Shown in pieces: positions 44,458 to 57,372 of a DNA stretch of 64,000 bases (position 1 is its first letter; each line of letters begins with the position of its first letter). Under the pieces are notes generated by a model. The model saw only the letters and a program-made list of their open reading frames with translations, was not told the DNA's origin and did no database searches. The DNA comes from Zea mays (Eukaryota; Streptophyta; Magnoliopsida; Poales; Poaceae): NCBI RefSeq assembly GCF_902167145.1, contig NW_023366916.1, forward strand, positions 1-64,000, read 5' to 3'. The position numbers and the translations under genes are program-made.

Positions 44458-44576
44458 GGAATGCAACACGAGGACTTCCCAGGAGGTCACCCATCCTAGT
44501 ACTACTCTCGCCCAAGCACGCTTAACTTCGGAGTTCTGATGGGATCCGGTGCTTTAGTGCTGGTATGATCGCATCC
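44458..44576 (-). rRNA. 5S rRNA gene R55
   Basis: As L1. Confidence 0.97.
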
Positions 44577-44777
44577 GTCATATCCTGCGTCCTCCTTCCT
44601 CTTATGCCCACACCTCCGTGCTCGGCTCGCCCACGGCACTGGACATCCTTCCTCCGCACAAAGTACCCGAAAAACGCCCCTTAAAACAAATAAAAGGTAA
44701 TTTAACACGAGAACGGTCACCCATTTTTACTATGGTTTGGTGTTCGAAAAACAAACAAAAATAAAACCAAAAAAAAA

Positions 44778-44896
44778 GGAATGCAACACGAGGACTTCCC
44801 AGGAGGTCACCCATCCTAGTACTACTCTCGCCCAAGCACGCTTAACTTCGGAGTTCTGATGGGATCCGGTGCTTTAGTGCTGGTATGATCGCATCC
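44778..44896 (-). rRNA. 5S rRNA gene R56
   Basis: As L1. Confidence 0.97.
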
Positions 44897-45097
44897 GTCA
44901 TATCCTGCGTCCTCCTTCCTCTTATGCCCACACCTCCGTGCTCGGCTCGCCCACGGCACTGGACATCCTTCCTCCGCACAAAGTACCCGAAAAACGCCCC
45001 TTAAAACAAATAAAAGGTAATTTAACACGAGAACGGTCACCCATTTTTACTATGGTTTGGTGTTCGAAAAACAAACAAAAATAAAACCAAAAAAAAA

Positions 45098-45216
45098 GGA
45101 ATGCAACACGAGGACTTCCCAGGAGGTCACCCATCCTAGTACTACTCTCGCCCAAGCACGCTTAACTTCGGAGTTCTGATGGGATCCGGTGCTTTAGTGC
45201 TGGTATGATCGCATCC
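45098..45216 (-). rRNA. 5S rRNA gene R57
   Basis: As L1. Confidence 0.97.
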
Positions 45217-45417
45217 GTCATATCCTGCGTCCTCCTTCCTCTTATGCCCACACCTCCGTGCTCGGCTCGCCCACGGCACTGGACATCCTTCCTCCGCACA
45301 AAGTACCCGAAAAACGCCCCTTAAAACAAATAAAAGGTAATTTAACACGAGAACGGTCACCCATTTTTACTATGGTTTGGTGTTCGAAAAACAAACAAAA
45401 ATAAAACCAAAAAAAAA

Positions 45418-45536
45418 GGAATGCAACACGAGGACTTCCCAGGAGGTCACCCATCCTAGTACTACTCTCGCCCAAGCACGCTTAACTTCGGAGTTCTGAT
45501 GGGATCCGGTGCTTTAGTGCTGGTATGATCGCATCC
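45418..45536 (-). rRNA. 5S rRNA gene R58
   Basis: As L1. Confidence 0.97.
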
Positions 45537-45737
45537 GTCATATCCTGCGTCCTCCTTCCTCTTATGCCCACACCTCCGTGCTCGGCTCGCCCACGGCACT
45601 GGACATCCTTCCTCCGCACAAAGTACCCGAAAAACGCCCCTTAAAACAAATAAAAGGTAATTTAACACGAGAACGGTCACCCATTTTTACTATGGTTTGG
45701 TGTTCGAAAAACAAACAAAAATAAAACCAAAAAAAAA

Positions 45738-45856
45738 GGAATGCAACACGAGGACTTCCCAGGAGGTCACCCATCCTAGTACTACTCTCGCCCAAGCACG
45801 CTTAACTTCGGAGTTCTGATGGGATCCGGTGCTTTAGTGCTGGTATGATCGCATCC
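45738..45856 (-). rRNA. 5S rRNA gene R59
   Basis: As L1. Confidence 0.97.
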
Positions 45857-46056
45857 GTCATATCCTGCGTCCTCCTTCCTCTTATGCCCACACCTCCGTG
45901 CTCGGCTCGCCCACGGCACTGGACATCCTTCCTCCGCACAAAGTACCCGAAAAACGCCCCTTAAAACAAATAAAAGGTAATTTAACACGAGAACGGTCAC
46001 CCATTTTTACTATGGTTTGGTGTTCGAAAAACAAACAAAAATAAAACCAAAAAAAA

Positions 46057-46175
46057 GGAATGCAACACGAGGACTTCCCAGGAGGTCACCCATCCTAGTA
46101 CTACTCTCGCCCAAGCACGCTTAACTTCGGAGTTCTGATGGGATCCGGTGCTTTAGTGCTGGTATGATCGCATCC
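46057..46175 (-). rRNA. 5S rRNA gene R60
   Basis: As L1 but T8 terminator. Confidence 0.97.
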
Positions 46176-46376
46176 GTCATATCCTGCGTCCTCCTTCCTC
46201 TTATGCCCACACCTCCGTGCTCGGCTCGCCCACGGCACTGGACATCCTTCCTCCGCACAAAGTACCCGAAAAACGCCCCTTAAAACAAATAAAAGGTAAT
46301 TTAACACGAGAACGGTCACCCATTTTTACTATGGTTTGGTGTTCGAAAAACAAACAAAAATAAAACCAAAAAAAAA

Positions 46377-46495
46377 GGAATGCAACACGAGGACTTCCCA
46401 GGAGGTCACCCATCCTAGTACTACTCTCGCCCAAGCACGCTTAACTTCGGAGTTCTGATGGGATCCGGTGCTTTAGTGCTGGTATGATCGCATCC
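46377..46495 (-). rRNA. 5S rRNA gene R61
   Basis: As L1. Confidence 0.97.
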
Positions 46496-46695
46496 GTCAT
46501 ATCCTGCGTCCTCCTTCCTCTTATGCCCACACCTCCGTGCTCGGCTCGCCCACGGCACTGGACATCCTTCCTCCGCACAAAGTACCCGAAAAACGCCCCT
46601 TAAAACAAATAAAAGGTAATTTAACACGAGAACGGTCACCCATTTTTACTATGGTTTGGTGTTCGAAAAACAAACAAAAATAAAACCAAAAAAAA

Positions 46696-46814
46696 GGAAT
46701 GCAACACGAGGACTTCCCAGGAGGTCACCCATCCTAGTACTACTCTCGCCCAAGCACGCTTAACTTCGGAGTTCTGATGGGATCCGGTGCTTTAGTGCTG
46801 GTATGATCGCATCC
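46696..46814 (-). rRNA. 5S rRNA gene R62
   Basis: As L1 but T8 terminator. Confidence 0.97.
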
Positions 46815-47015
46815 GTCATATCCTGCGTCCTCCTTCCTCTTATGCCCACACCTCCGTGCTCGGCTCGCCCACGGCACTGGACATCCTTCCTCCGCACAAA
46901 GTACCCGAAAAACGCCCCTTAAAACAAATAAAAGGTAATTTAACACGAGAACGGTCACCCATTTTTACTATGGTTTGGTGTTCGAAAAACAAACAAAAAT
47001 AAAACCAAAAAAAAA

Positions 47016-47134
47016 GGAATGCAACACGAGGACTTCCCAGGAGGTCACCCATCCTAGTACTACTCTCGCCCAAGCACGCTTAACTTCGGAGTTCTGATGG
47101 GATCCGGTGCTTTAGTGCTGGTATGATCGCATCC
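47016..47134 (-). rRNA. 5S rRNA gene R63
   Basis: Gene as L1; upstream spacer has A6 at 47228-47233. Confidence 0.97.
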
Positions 47135-47336
47135 GTCATATCCTGCGTCCTCCTTCCTCTTATGCCCACACCTCCGTGCTCGGCTCGCCCACGGCACTGG
47201 ACATCCTTCCTCCGCACAAAGTACCCGAAAAAACGCCCCTTAAAACAAATAAAAGGTAATTTAACACGAGAACGGTCACCCATTTTTACTATGGTTTGGT
47301 GTTCGAAAAACAAACAAAAATAAAACCAAAAAAAAA

Positions 47337-47455
47337 GGAATGCAACACGAGGACTTCCCAGGAGGTCACCCATCCTAGTACTACTCTCGCCCAAGCACGC
47401 TTAACTTCGGAGTTCTGATGGGATCCGGTGCTTTAGTGCTGGTATGATCGCATCC
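47337..47455 (-). rRNA. 5S rRNA gene R64
   Basis: As L1. Confidence 0.97.
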
Positions 47456-47656
47456 GTCATATCCTGCGTCCTCCTTCCTCTTATGCCCACACCTCCGTGC
47501 TCGGCTCGCCCACGGCACTGGACATCCTTCCTCCGCACAAAGTACCCGAAAAACGCCCCTTAAAACAAATAAAAGGTAATTTAACACGAGAACGGTCACC
47601 CATTTTTACTATGGTTTGGTGTTCGAAAAACAAACAAAAATAAAACCAAAAAAAAA

Positions 47657-47775
47657 GGAATGCAACACGAGGACTTCCCAGGAGGTCACCCATCCTAGTA
47701 CTACTCTCGCCCAAGCACGCTTAACTTCGGAGTTCTGATGGGATCCGGTGCTTTAGTGCTGGTATGATCGCATCC
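47657..47775 (-). rRNA. 5S rRNA gene R65
   Basis: As L1. Confidence 0.97.
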
Positions 47776-47976
47776 GTCATATCCTGCGTCCTCCTTCCTC
47801 TTATGCCCACACCTCCGTGCTCGGCTCGCCCACGGCACTGGACATCCTTCCTCCGCACAAAGTACCCGAAAAACGCCCCTTAAAACAAATAAAAGGTAAT
47901 TTAACACGAGAACGGTCACCCATTTTTACTATGGTTTGGTGTTCGAAAAACAAACAAAAATAAAACCAAAAAAAAA

Positions 47977-48095
47977 GGAATGCAACACGAGGACTTCCCA
48001 GGAGGTCACCCATCCTAGTACTACTCTCGCCCAAGCACGCTTAACTTCGGAGTTCTGATGGGATCCGGTGCTTTAGTGCTGGTATGATCGCATCC
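47977..48095 (-). rRNA. 5S rRNA gene R66
   Basis: As L1. Confidence 0.97.
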
Positions 48096-48296
48096 GTCAT
48101 ATCCTGCGTCCTCCTTCCTCTTATGCCCACACCTCCGTGCTCGGCTCGCCCACGGCACTGGACATCCTTCCTCCGCACAAAGTACCCGAAAAACGCCCCT
48201 TAAAACAAATAAAAGGTAATTTAACACGAGAACGGTCACCCATTTTTACTATGGTTTGGTGTTCGAAAAACAAACAAAAATAAAACCAAAAAAAAA

Positions 48297-48415
48297 GGAA
48301 TGCAACACGAGGACTTCCCAGGAGGTCACCCATCCTAGTACTACTCTCGCCCAAGCACGCTTAACTTCGGAGTTCTGATGGGATCCGGTGCTTTAGTGCT
48401 GGTATGATCGCATCC
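48297..48415 (-). rRNA. 5S rRNA gene R67
   Basis: As L1. Confidence 0.97.
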
Positions 48416-48616
48416 GTCATATCCTGCGTCCTCCTTCCTCTTATGCCCACACCTCCGTGCTCGGCTCGCCCACGGCACTGGACATCCTTCCTCCGCACAA
48501 AGTACCCGAAAAACGCCCCTTAAAACAAATAAAAGGTAATTTAACACGAGAACGGTCACCCATTTTTACTATGGTTTGGTGTTCGAAAAACAAACAAAAA
48601 TAAAACCAAAAAAAAA

Positions 48617-48735
48617 GGAATGCAACACGAGGACTTCCCAGGAGGTCACCCATCCTAGTACTACTCTCGCCCAAGCACGCTTAACTTCGGAGTTCTGATG
48701 GGATCCGGTGCTTTAGTGCTGGTATGATCGCATCC
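48617..48735 (-). rRNA. 5S rRNA gene R68
   Basis: As L1. Confidence 0.97.
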
Positions 48736-48935
48736 GTCATATCCTGCGTCCTCCTTCCTCTTATGCCCACACCTCCGTGCTCGGCTCGCCCACGGCACTG
48801 GACATCCTTCCTCCGCACAAAGTACCCGAAAAACGCCCCTTAAAACAAATAAAAGGTAATTTAACACGAGAACGGTCACCCATTTTTACTATGGTTTGGT
48901 GTTCGAAAAACAAACAAAAATAAAACCAAAAAAAA

Positions 48936-49054
48936 GGAATGCAACACGAGGACTTCCCAGGAGGTCACCCATCCTAGTACTACTCTCGCCCAAGCACGCT
49001 TAACTTCGGAGTTCTGATGGGATCCGGTGCTTTAGTGCTGGTATGATCGCATCC
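48936..49054 (-). rRNA. 5S rRNA gene R69
   Basis: As L1 but T8 terminator; first of three adjacent T8 units. Confidence 0.97.
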
Positions 49055-49254
49055 GTCATATCCTGCGTCCTCCTTCCTCTTATGCCCACACCTCCGTGCT
49101 CGGCTCGCCCACGGCACTGGACATCCTTCCTCCGCACAAAGTACCCGAAAAACGCCCCTTAAAACAAATAAAAGGTAATTTAACACGAGAACGGTCACCC
49201 ATTTTTACTATGGTTTGGTGTTCGAAAAACAAACAAAAATAAAACCAAAAAAAA

Positions 49255-49373
49255 GGAATGCAACACGAGGACTTCCCAGGAGGTCACCCATCCTAGTACT
49301 ACTCTCGCCCAAGCACGCTTAACTTCGGAGTTCTGATGGGATCCGGTGCTTTAGTGCTGGTATGATCGCATCC
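49255..49373 (-). rRNA. 5S rRNA gene R70
   Basis: As L1 but T8 terminator. Confidence 0.97.
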
Positions 49374-49573
49374 GTCATATCCTGCGTCCTCCTTCCTCTT
49401 ATGCCCACACCTCCGTGCTCGGCTCGCCCACGGCACTGGACATCCTTCCTCCGCACAAAGTACCCGAAAAACGCCCCTTAAAACAAATAAAAGGTAATTT
49501 AACACGAGAACGGTCACCCATTTTTACTATGGTTTGGTGTTCGAAAAACAAACAAAAATAAAACCAAAAAAAA

Positions 49574-49692
49574 GGAATGCAACACGAGGACTTCCCAGGA
49601 GGTCACCCATCCTAGTACTACTCTCGCCCAAGCACGCTTAACTTCGGAGTTCTGATGGGATCCGGTGCTTTAGTGCTGGTATGATCGCATCC
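49574..49692 (-). rRNA. 5S rRNA gene R71
   Basis: As L1 but T8 terminator. Confidence 0.97.
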
Positions 49693-49893
49693 GTCATATC
49701 CTGCGTCCTCCTTCCTCTTATGCCCACACCTCCGTGCTCGGCTCGCCCACGGCACTGGACATCCTTCCTCCGCACAAAGTACCCGAAAAACGCCCCTTAA
49801 AACAAATAAAAGGTAATTTAACACGAGAACGGTCACCCATTTTTACTATGGTTTGGTGTTCGAAAAACAAACAAAAATAAAACCAAAAAAAAA

Positions 49894-50012
49894 GGAATGC
49901 AACACGAGGACTTCCCAGGAGGTCACCCATCCTAGTACTACTCTCGCCCAAGCACGCTTAACTTCGGAGTTCTGATGGGATCCGGTGCTTTAGTGCTGGT
50001 ATGATCGCATCC
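49894..50012 (-). rRNA. 5S rRNA gene R72
   Basis: As L1. Confidence 0.97.
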
Positions 50013-50213
50013 GTCATATCCTGCGTCCTCCTTCCTCTTATGCCCACACCTCCGTGCTCGGCTCGCCCACGGCACTGGACATCCTTCCTCCGCACAAAGT
50101 ACCCGAAAAACGCCCCTTAAAACAAATAAAAGGTAATTTAACACGAGAACGGTCACCCATTTTTACTATGGTTTGGTGTTCGAAAAACAAACAAAAATAA
50201 AACCAAAAAAAAA

Positions 50214-50332
50214 GGAATGCAACACGAGGACTTCCCAGGAGGTCACCCATCCTAGTACTACTCTCGCCCAAGCACGCTTAACTTCGGAGTTCTGATGGGA
50301 TCCGGTGCTTTAGTGCTGGTATGATCGCATCC
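50214..50332 (-). rRNA. 5S rRNA gene R73
   Basis: As L1. Confidence 0.97.
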
Positions 50333-50533
50333 GTCATATCCTGCGTCCTCCTTCCTCTTATGCCCACACCTCCGTGCTCGGCTCGCCCACGGCACTGGAC
50401 ATCCTTCCTCCGCACAAAGTACCCGAAAAACGCCCCTTAAAACAAATAAAAGGTAATTTAACACGAGAACGGTCACCCATTTTTACTATGGTTTGGTGTT
50501 CGAAAAACAAACAAAAATAAAACCAAAAAAAAA

Positions 50534-50652
50534 GGAATGCAACACGAGGACTTCCCAGGAGGTCACCCATCCTAGTACTACTCTCGCCCAAGCACGCTTA
50601 ACTTCGGAGTTCTGATGGGATCCGGTGCTTTAGTGCTGGTATGATCGCATCC
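50534..50652 (-). rRNA. 5S rRNA gene R74
   Basis: As L1. Confidence 0.97.
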
Positions 50653-50853
50653 GTCATATCCTGCGTCCTCCTTCCTCTTATGCCCACACCTCCGTGCTCG
50701 GCTCGCCCACGGCACTGGACATCCTTCCTCCGCACAAAGTACCCGAAAAACGCCCCTTAAAACAAATAAAAGGTAATTTAACACGAGAACGGTCACCCAT
50801 TTTTACTATGGTTTGGTGTTCGAAAAACAAACAAAAATAAAACCAAAAAAAAA

Positions 50854-50972
50854 GGAATGCAACACGAGGACTTCCCAGGAGGTCACCCATCCTAGTACTA
50901 CTCTCGCCCAAGCACGCTTAACTTCGGAGTTCTGATGGGATCCGGTGCTTTAGTGCTGGTATGATCGCATCC
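50854..50972 (-). rRNA. 5S rRNA gene R75
   Basis: As L1. Confidence 0.97.
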
Positions 50973-51173
50973 GTCATATCCTGCGTCCTCCTTCCTCTTA
51001 TGCCCACACCTCCGTGCTCGGCTCGCCCACGGCACTGGACATCCTTCCTCCGCACAAAGTACCCGAAAAACGCCCCTTAAAACAAATAAAAGGTAATTTA
51101 ACACGAGAACGGTCACCCATTTTTACTATGGTTTGGTGTTCGAAAAACAAACAAAAATAAAACCAAAAAAAAA

Positions 51174-51292
51174 GGAATGCAACACGAGGACTTCCCAGGA
51201 GGTCACCCATCCTAGTACTACTCTCGCCCAAGCACGCTTAACTTCGGAGTTCTGATGGGATCCGGTGCTTTAGTGCTGGTATGATCGCATCC
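51174..51292 (-). rRNA. 5S rRNA gene R76
   Basis: As L1. Confidence 0.97.
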
Positions 51293-51493
51293 GTCATATC
51301 CTGCGTCCTCCTTCCTCTTATGCCCACACCTCCGTGCTCGGCTCGCCCACGGCACTGGACATCCTTCCTCCGCACAAAGTACCCGAAAAACGCCCCTTAA
51401 AACAAATAAAAGGTAATTTAACACGAGAACGGTCACCCATTTTTACTATGGTTTGGTGTTCGAAAAACAAACAAAAATAAAACCAAAAAAAAA

Positions 51494-51612
51494 GGAATGC
51501 AACACGAGGACTTCCCAGGAGGTCACCCATCCTAGTACTACTCTCGCCCAAGCACGCTTAACTTCGGAGTTCTGATGGGATCCGGTGCTTTAGTGCTGGT
51601 ATGATCGCATCC
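51494..51612 (-). rRNA. 5S rRNA gene R77
   Basis: As L1. Confidence 0.97.
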
Positions 51613-51813
51613 GTCATATCCTGCGTCCTCCTTCCTCTTATGCCCACACCTCCGTGCTCGGCTCGCCCACGGCACTGGACATCCTTCCTCCGCACAAAGT
51701 ACCCGAAAAACGCCCCTTAAAACAAATAAAAGGTAATTTAACACGAGAACGGTCACCCATTTTTACTATGGTTTGGTGTTCGAAAAACAAACAAAAATAA
51801 AACCAAAAAAAAA

Positions 51814-51932
51814 GGAATGCAACACGAGGACTTCCCAGGAGGTCACCCATCCTAGTACTACTCTCGCCCAAGCACGCTTAACTTCGGAGTTCTGATGGGA
51901 TCCGGTGCTTTAGTGCTGGTATGATCGCATCC
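51814..51932 (-). rRNA. 5S rRNA gene R78
   Basis: As L1. Confidence 0.97.
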
Positions 51933-52133
51933 GTCATATCCTGCGTCCTCCTTCCTCTTATGCCCACACCTCCGTGCTCGGCTCGCCCACGGCACTGGAC
52001 ATCCTTCCTCCGCACAAAGTACCCGAAAAACGCCCCTTAAAACAAATAAAAGGTAATTTAACACGAGAACGGTCACCCATTTTTACTATGGTTTGGTGTT
52101 CGAAAAACAAACAAAAATAAAACCAAAAAAAAA

Positions 52134-52252
52134 GGAATGCAACACGAGGACTTCCCAGGAGGTCACCCATCCTAGTACTACTCTCGCCCAAGCACGCTTA
52201 ACTTCGGAGTTCTGATGGGATCCGGTGCTTTAGTGCTGGTATGATCGCATCC
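52134..52252 (-). rRNA. 5S rRNA gene R79
   Basis: As L1. Confidence 0.97.
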
Positions 52253-52453
52253 GTCATATCCTGCGTCCTCCTTCCTCTTATGCCCACACCTCCGTGCTCG
52301 GCTCGCCCACGGCACTGGACATCCTTCCTCCGCACAAAGTACCCGAAAAACGCCCCTTAAAACAAATAAAAGGTAATTTAACACGAGAACGGTCACCCAT
52401 TTTTACTATGGTTTGGTGTTCGAAAAACAAACAAAAATAAAACCAAAAAAAAA

Positions 52454-52572
52454 GGAATGCAACACGAGGACTTCCCAGGAGGTCACCCATCCTAGTACTA
52501 CTCTCGCCCAAGCACGCTTAACTTCGGAGTTCTGATGGGATCCGGTGCTTTAGTGCTGGTATGATCGCATCC
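52454..52572 (-). rRNA. 5S rRNA gene R80
   Basis: As L1. Confidence 0.97.
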
Positions 52573-52773
52573 GTCATATCCTGCGTCCTCCTTCCTCTTA
52601 TGCCCACACCTCCGTGCTCGGCTCGCCCACGGCACTGGACATCCTTCCTCCGCACAAAGTACCCGAAAAACGCCCCTTAAAACAAATAAAAGGTAATTTA
52701 ACACGAGAACGGTCACCCATTTTTACTATGGTTTGGTGTTCGAAAAACAAACAAAAATAAAACCAAAAAAAAA

Positions 52774-52892
52774 GGAATGCAACACGAGGACTTCCCAGGA
52801 GGTCACCCATCCTAGTACTACTCTCGCCCAAGCACGCTTAACTTCGGAGTTCTGATGGGATCCGGTGCTTTAGTGCTGGTATGATCGCATCC
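52774..52892 (-). rRNA. 5S rRNA gene R81
   Basis: As L1. Confidence 0.97.
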
Positions 52893-53093
52893 GTCATATC
52901 CTGCGTCCTCCTTCCTCTTATGCCCACACCTCCGTGCTCGGCTCGCCCACGGCACTGGACATCCTTCCTCCGCACAAAGTACCCGAAAAACGCCCCTTAA
53001 AACAAATAAAAGGTAATTTAACACGAGAACGGTCACCCATTTTTACTATGGTTTGGTGTTCGAAAAACAAACAAAAATAAAACCAAAAAAAAA

Positions 53094-53212
53094 GGAATGC
53101 AACACGAGGACTTCCCAGGAGGTCACCCATCCTAGTACTACTCTCGCCCAAGCACGCTTAACTTCGGAGTTCTGATGGGATCCGGTGCTTTAGTGCTGGT
53201 ATGATCGCATCC
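53094..53212 (-). rRNA. 5S rRNA gene R82
   Basis: As L1. Confidence 0.97.
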
Positions 53213-53413
53213 GTCATATCCTGCGTCCTCCTTCCTCTTATGCCCACACCTCCGTGCTCGGCTCGCCCACGGCACTGGACATCCTTCCTCCGCACAAAGT
53301 ACCCGAAAAACGCCCCTTAAAACAAATAAAAGGTAATTTAACACGAGAACGGTCACCCATTTTTACTATGGTTTGGTGTTCGAAAAACAAACAAAAATAA
53401 AACCAAAAAAAAA

Positions 53414-53532
53414 GGAATGCAACACGAGGACTTCCCAGGAGGTCACCCATCCTAGTACTACTCTCGCCCAAGCACGCTTAACTTCGGAGTTCTGATGGGA
53501 TCCGGTGCTTTAGTGCTGGTATGATCGCATCC
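53414..53532 (-). rRNA. 5S rRNA gene R83
   Basis: As L1. Confidence 0.97.
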
Positions 53533-53733
53533 GTCATATCCTGCGTCCTCCTTCCTCTTATGCCCACACCTCCGTGCTCGGCTCGCCCACGGCACTGGAC
53601 ATCCTTCCTCCGCACAAAGTACCCGAAAAACGCCCCTTAAAACAAATAAAAGGTAATTTAACACGAGAACGGTCACCCATTTTTACTATGGTTTGGTGTT
53701 CGAAAAACAAACAAAAATAAAACCAAAAAAAAA

Positions 53734-53852
53734 GGAATGCAACACGAGGACTTCCCAGGAGGTCACCCATCCTAGTACTACTCTCGCCCAAGCACGCTTA
53801 ACTTCGGAGTTCTGATGGGATCCGGTGCTTTAGTGCTGGTATGATCGCATCC
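53734..53852 (-). rRNA. 5S rRNA gene R84
   Basis: As L1. Confidence 0.97.
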
Positions 53853-54053
53853 GTCATATCCTGCGTCCTCCTTCCTCTTATGCCCACACCTCCGTGCTCG
53901 GCTCGCCCACGGCACTGGACATCCTTCCTCCGCACAAAGTACCCGAAAAACGCCCCTTAAAACAAATAAAAGGTAATTTAACACGAGAACGGTCACCCAT
54001 TTTTACTATGGTTTGGTGTTCGAAAAACAAACAAAAATAAAACCAAAAAAAAA

Positions 54054-54172
54054 GGAATGCAACACGAGGACTTCCCAGGAGGTCACCCATCCTAGTACTA
54101 CTCTCGCCCAAGCACGCTTAACTTCGGAGTTCTGATGGGATCCGGTGCTTTAGTGCTGGTATGATCGCATCC
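54054..54172 (-). rRNA. 5S rRNA gene R85
   Basis: As L1. Confidence 0.97.
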
Positions 54173-54373
54173 GTCATATCCTGCGTCCTCCTTCCTCTTA
54201 TGCCCACACCTCCGTGCTCGGCTCGCCCACGGCACTGGACATCCTTCCTCCGCACAAAGTACCCGAAAAACGCCCCTTAAAACAAATAAAAGGTAATTTA
54301 ACACGAGAACGGTCACCCATTTTTACTATGGTTTGGTGTTCGAAAAACAAACAAAAATAAAACCAAAAAAAAA

Positions 54374-54492
54374 GGAATGCAACACGAGGACTTCCCAGGA
54401 GGTCACCCATCCTAGTACTACTCTCGCCCAAGCACGCTTAACTTCGGAGTTCTGATGGGATCCGGTGCTTTAGTGCTGGTATGATCGCATCC
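54374..54492 (-). rRNA. 5S rRNA gene R86
   Basis: Gene as L1; upstream spacer has A6 at 54586-54591. Confidence 0.97.
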
Positions 54493-54694
54493 GTCATATC
54501 CTGCGTCCTCCTTCCTCTTATGCCCACACCTCCGTGCTCGGCTCGCCCACGGCACTGGACATCCTTCCTCCGCACAAAGTACCCGAAAAAACGCCCCTTA
54601 AAACAAATAAAAGGTAATTTAACACGAGAACGGTCACCCATTTTTACTATGGTTTGGTGTTCGAAAAACAAACAAAAATAAAACCAAAAAAAAA

Positions 54695-54813
54695 GGAATG
54701 CAACACGAGGACTTCCCAGGAGGTCACCCATCCTAGTACTACTCTCGCCCAAGCACGCTTAACTTCGGAGTTCTGATGGGATCCGGTGCTTTAGTGCTGG
54801 TATGATCGCATCC
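54695..54813 (-). rRNA. 5S rRNA gene R87
   Basis: As L1. Confidence 0.97.
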
Positions 54814-55014
54814 GTCATATCCTGCGTCCTCCTTCCTCTTATGCCCACACCTCCGTGCTCGGCTCGCCCACGGCACTGGACATCCTTCCTCCGCACAAAG
54901 TACCCGAAAAACGCCCCTTAAAACAAATAAAAGGTAATTTAACACGAGAACGGTCACCCATTTTTACTATGGTTTGGTGTTCGAAAAACAAACAAAAATA
55001 AAACCAAAAAAAAA

Positions 55015-55133
55015 GGAATGCAACACGAGGACTTCCCAGGAGGTCACCCATCCTAGTACTACTCTCGCCCAAGCACGCTTAACTTCGGAGTTCTGATGGG
55101 ATCCGGTGCTTTAGTGCTGGTATGATCGCATCC
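55015..55133 (-). rRNA. 5S rRNA gene R88
   Basis: As L1. Confidence 0.97.
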
Positions 55134-55334
55134 GTCATATCCTGCGTCCTCCTTCCTCTTATGCCCACACCTCCGTGCTCGGCTCGCCCACGGCACTGGA
55201 CATCCTTCCTCCGCACAAAGTACCCGAAAAACGCCCCTTAAAACAAATAAAAGGTAATTTAACACGAGAACGGTCACCCATTTTTACTATGGTTTGGTGT
55301 TCGAAAAACAAACAAAAATAAAACCAAAAAAAAA

Positions 55335-55453
55335 GGAATGCAACACGAGGACTTCCCAGGAGGTCACCCATCCTAGTACTACTCTCGCCCAAGCACGCTT
55401 AACTTCGGAGTTCTGATGGGATCCGGTGCTTTAGTGCTGGTATGATCGCATCC
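55335..55453 (-). rRNA. 5S rRNA gene R89
   Basis: As L1. Confidence 0.97.
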
Positions 55454-55654
55454 GTCATATCCTGCGTCCTCCTTCCTCTTATGCCCACACCTCCGTGCTC
55501 GGCTCGCCCACGGCACTGGACATCCTTCCTCCGCACAAAGTACCCGAAAAACGCCCCTTAAAACAAATAAAAGGTAATTTAACACGAGAACGGTCACCCA
55601 TTTTTACTATGGTTTGGTGTTCGAAAAACAAACAAAAATAAAACCAAAAAAAAA

Positions 55655-55773
55655 GGAATGCAACACGAGGACTTCCCAGGAGGTCACCCATCCTAGTACT
55701 ACTCTCGCCCAAGCACGCTTAACTTCGGAGTTCTGATGGGATCCGGTGCTTTAGTGCTGGTATGATCGCATCC
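55655..55773 (-). rRNA. 5S rRNA gene R90
   Basis: As L1. Confidence 0.97.
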
Positions 55774-55974
55774 GTCATATCCTGCGTCCTCCTTCCTCTT
55801 ATGCCCACACCTCCGTGCTCGGCTCGCCCACGGCACTGGACATCCTTCCTCCGCACAAAGTACCCGAAAAACGCCCCTTAAAACAAATAAAAGGTAATTT
55901 AACACGAGAACGGTCACCCATTTTTACTATGGTTTGGTGTTCGAAAAACAAACAAAAATAAAACCAAAAAAAAA

Positions 55975-56093
55975 GGAATGCAACACGAGGACTTCCCAGG
56001 AGGTCACCCATCCTAGTACTACTCTCGCCCAAGCACGCTTAACTTCGGAGTTCTGATGGGATCCGGTGCTTTAGTGCTGGTATGATCGCATCC
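55975..56093 (-). rRNA. 5S rRNA gene R91
   Basis: As L1. Confidence 0.97.
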
Positions 56094-56294
56094 GTCATAT
56101 CCTGCGTCCTCCTTCCTCTTATGCCCACACCTCCGTGCTCGGCTCGCCCACGGCACTGGACATCCTTCCTCCGCACAAAGTACCCGAAAAACGCCCCTTA
56201 AAACAAATAAAAGGTAATTTAACACGAGAACGGTCACCCATTTTTACTATGGTTTGGTGTTCGAAAAACAAACAAAAATAAAACCAAAAAAAAA

Positions 56295-56413
56295 GGAATG
56301 CAACACGAGGACTTCCCAGGAGGTCACCCATCCTAGTACTACTCTCGCCCAAGCACGCTTAACTTCGGAGTTCTGATGGGATCCGGTGCTTTAGTGCTGG
56401 TATGATCGCATCC
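56295..56413 (-). rRNA. 5S rRNA gene R92
   Basis: As L1. Confidence 0.97.
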
Positions 56414-56613
56414 GTCATATCCTGCGTCCTCCTTCCTCTTATGCCCACACCTCCGTGCTCGGCTCGCCCACGGCACTGGACATCCTTCCTCCGCACAAAG
56501 TACCCGAAAAACGCCCCTTAAAACAAATAAAAGGTAATTTAACACGAGAACGGTCACCCATTTTTACTATGGTTTGGTGTTCGAAAAACAAACAAAAATA
56601 AAACCAAAAAAAA

Positions 56614-56732
56614 GGAATGCAACACGAGGACTTCCCAGGAGGTCACCCATCCTAGTACTACTCTCGCCCAAGCACGCTTAACTTCGGAGTTCTGATGGGA
56701 TCCGGTGCTTTAGTGCTGGTATGATCGCATCC
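56614..56732 (-). rRNA. 5S rRNA gene R93
   Basis: As L1 but T8 terminator. Confidence 0.97.
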
Positions 56733-56933
56733 GTCATATCCTGCGTCCTCCTTCCTCTTATGCCCACACCTCCGTGCTCGGCTCGCCCACGGCACTGGAC
56801 ATCCTTCCTCCGCACAAAGTACCCGAAAAACGCCCCTTAAAACAAATAAAAGGTAATTTAACACGAGAACGGTCACCCATTTTTACTATGGTTTGGTGTT
56901 CGAAAAACAAACAAAAATAAAACCAAAAAAAAA

Positions 56934-57052
56934 GGAATGCAACACGAGGACTTCCCAGGAGGTCACCCATCCTAGTACTACTCTCGCCCAAGCACGCTTA
57001 ACTTCGGAGTTCTGATGGGATCCGGTGCTTTAGTGCTGGTATGATCGCATCC
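56934..57052 (-). rRNA. 5S rRNA gene R94
   Basis: As L1. Confidence 0.97.
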
Positions 57053-57253
57053 GTCATATCCTGCGTCCTCCTTCCTCTTATGCCCACACCTCCGTGCTCG
57101 GCTCGCCCACGGCACTGGACATCCTTCCTCCGCACAAAGTACCCGAAAAACGCCCCTTAAAACAAATAAAAGGTAATTTAACACGAGAACGGTCACCCAT
57201 TTTTACTATGGTTTGGTGTTCGAAAAACAAACAAAAATAAAACCAAAAAAAAA

Positions 57254-57372
57254 GGAATGCAACACGAGGACTTCCCAGGAGGTCACCCATCCTAGTACTA
57301 CTCTCGCCCAAGCACGCTTAACTTCGGAGTTCTGATGGGATCCGGTGCTTTAGTGCTGGTATGATCGCATCC
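57254..57372 (-). rRNA. 5S rRNA gene R95
   Basis: As L1. Confidence 0.97.
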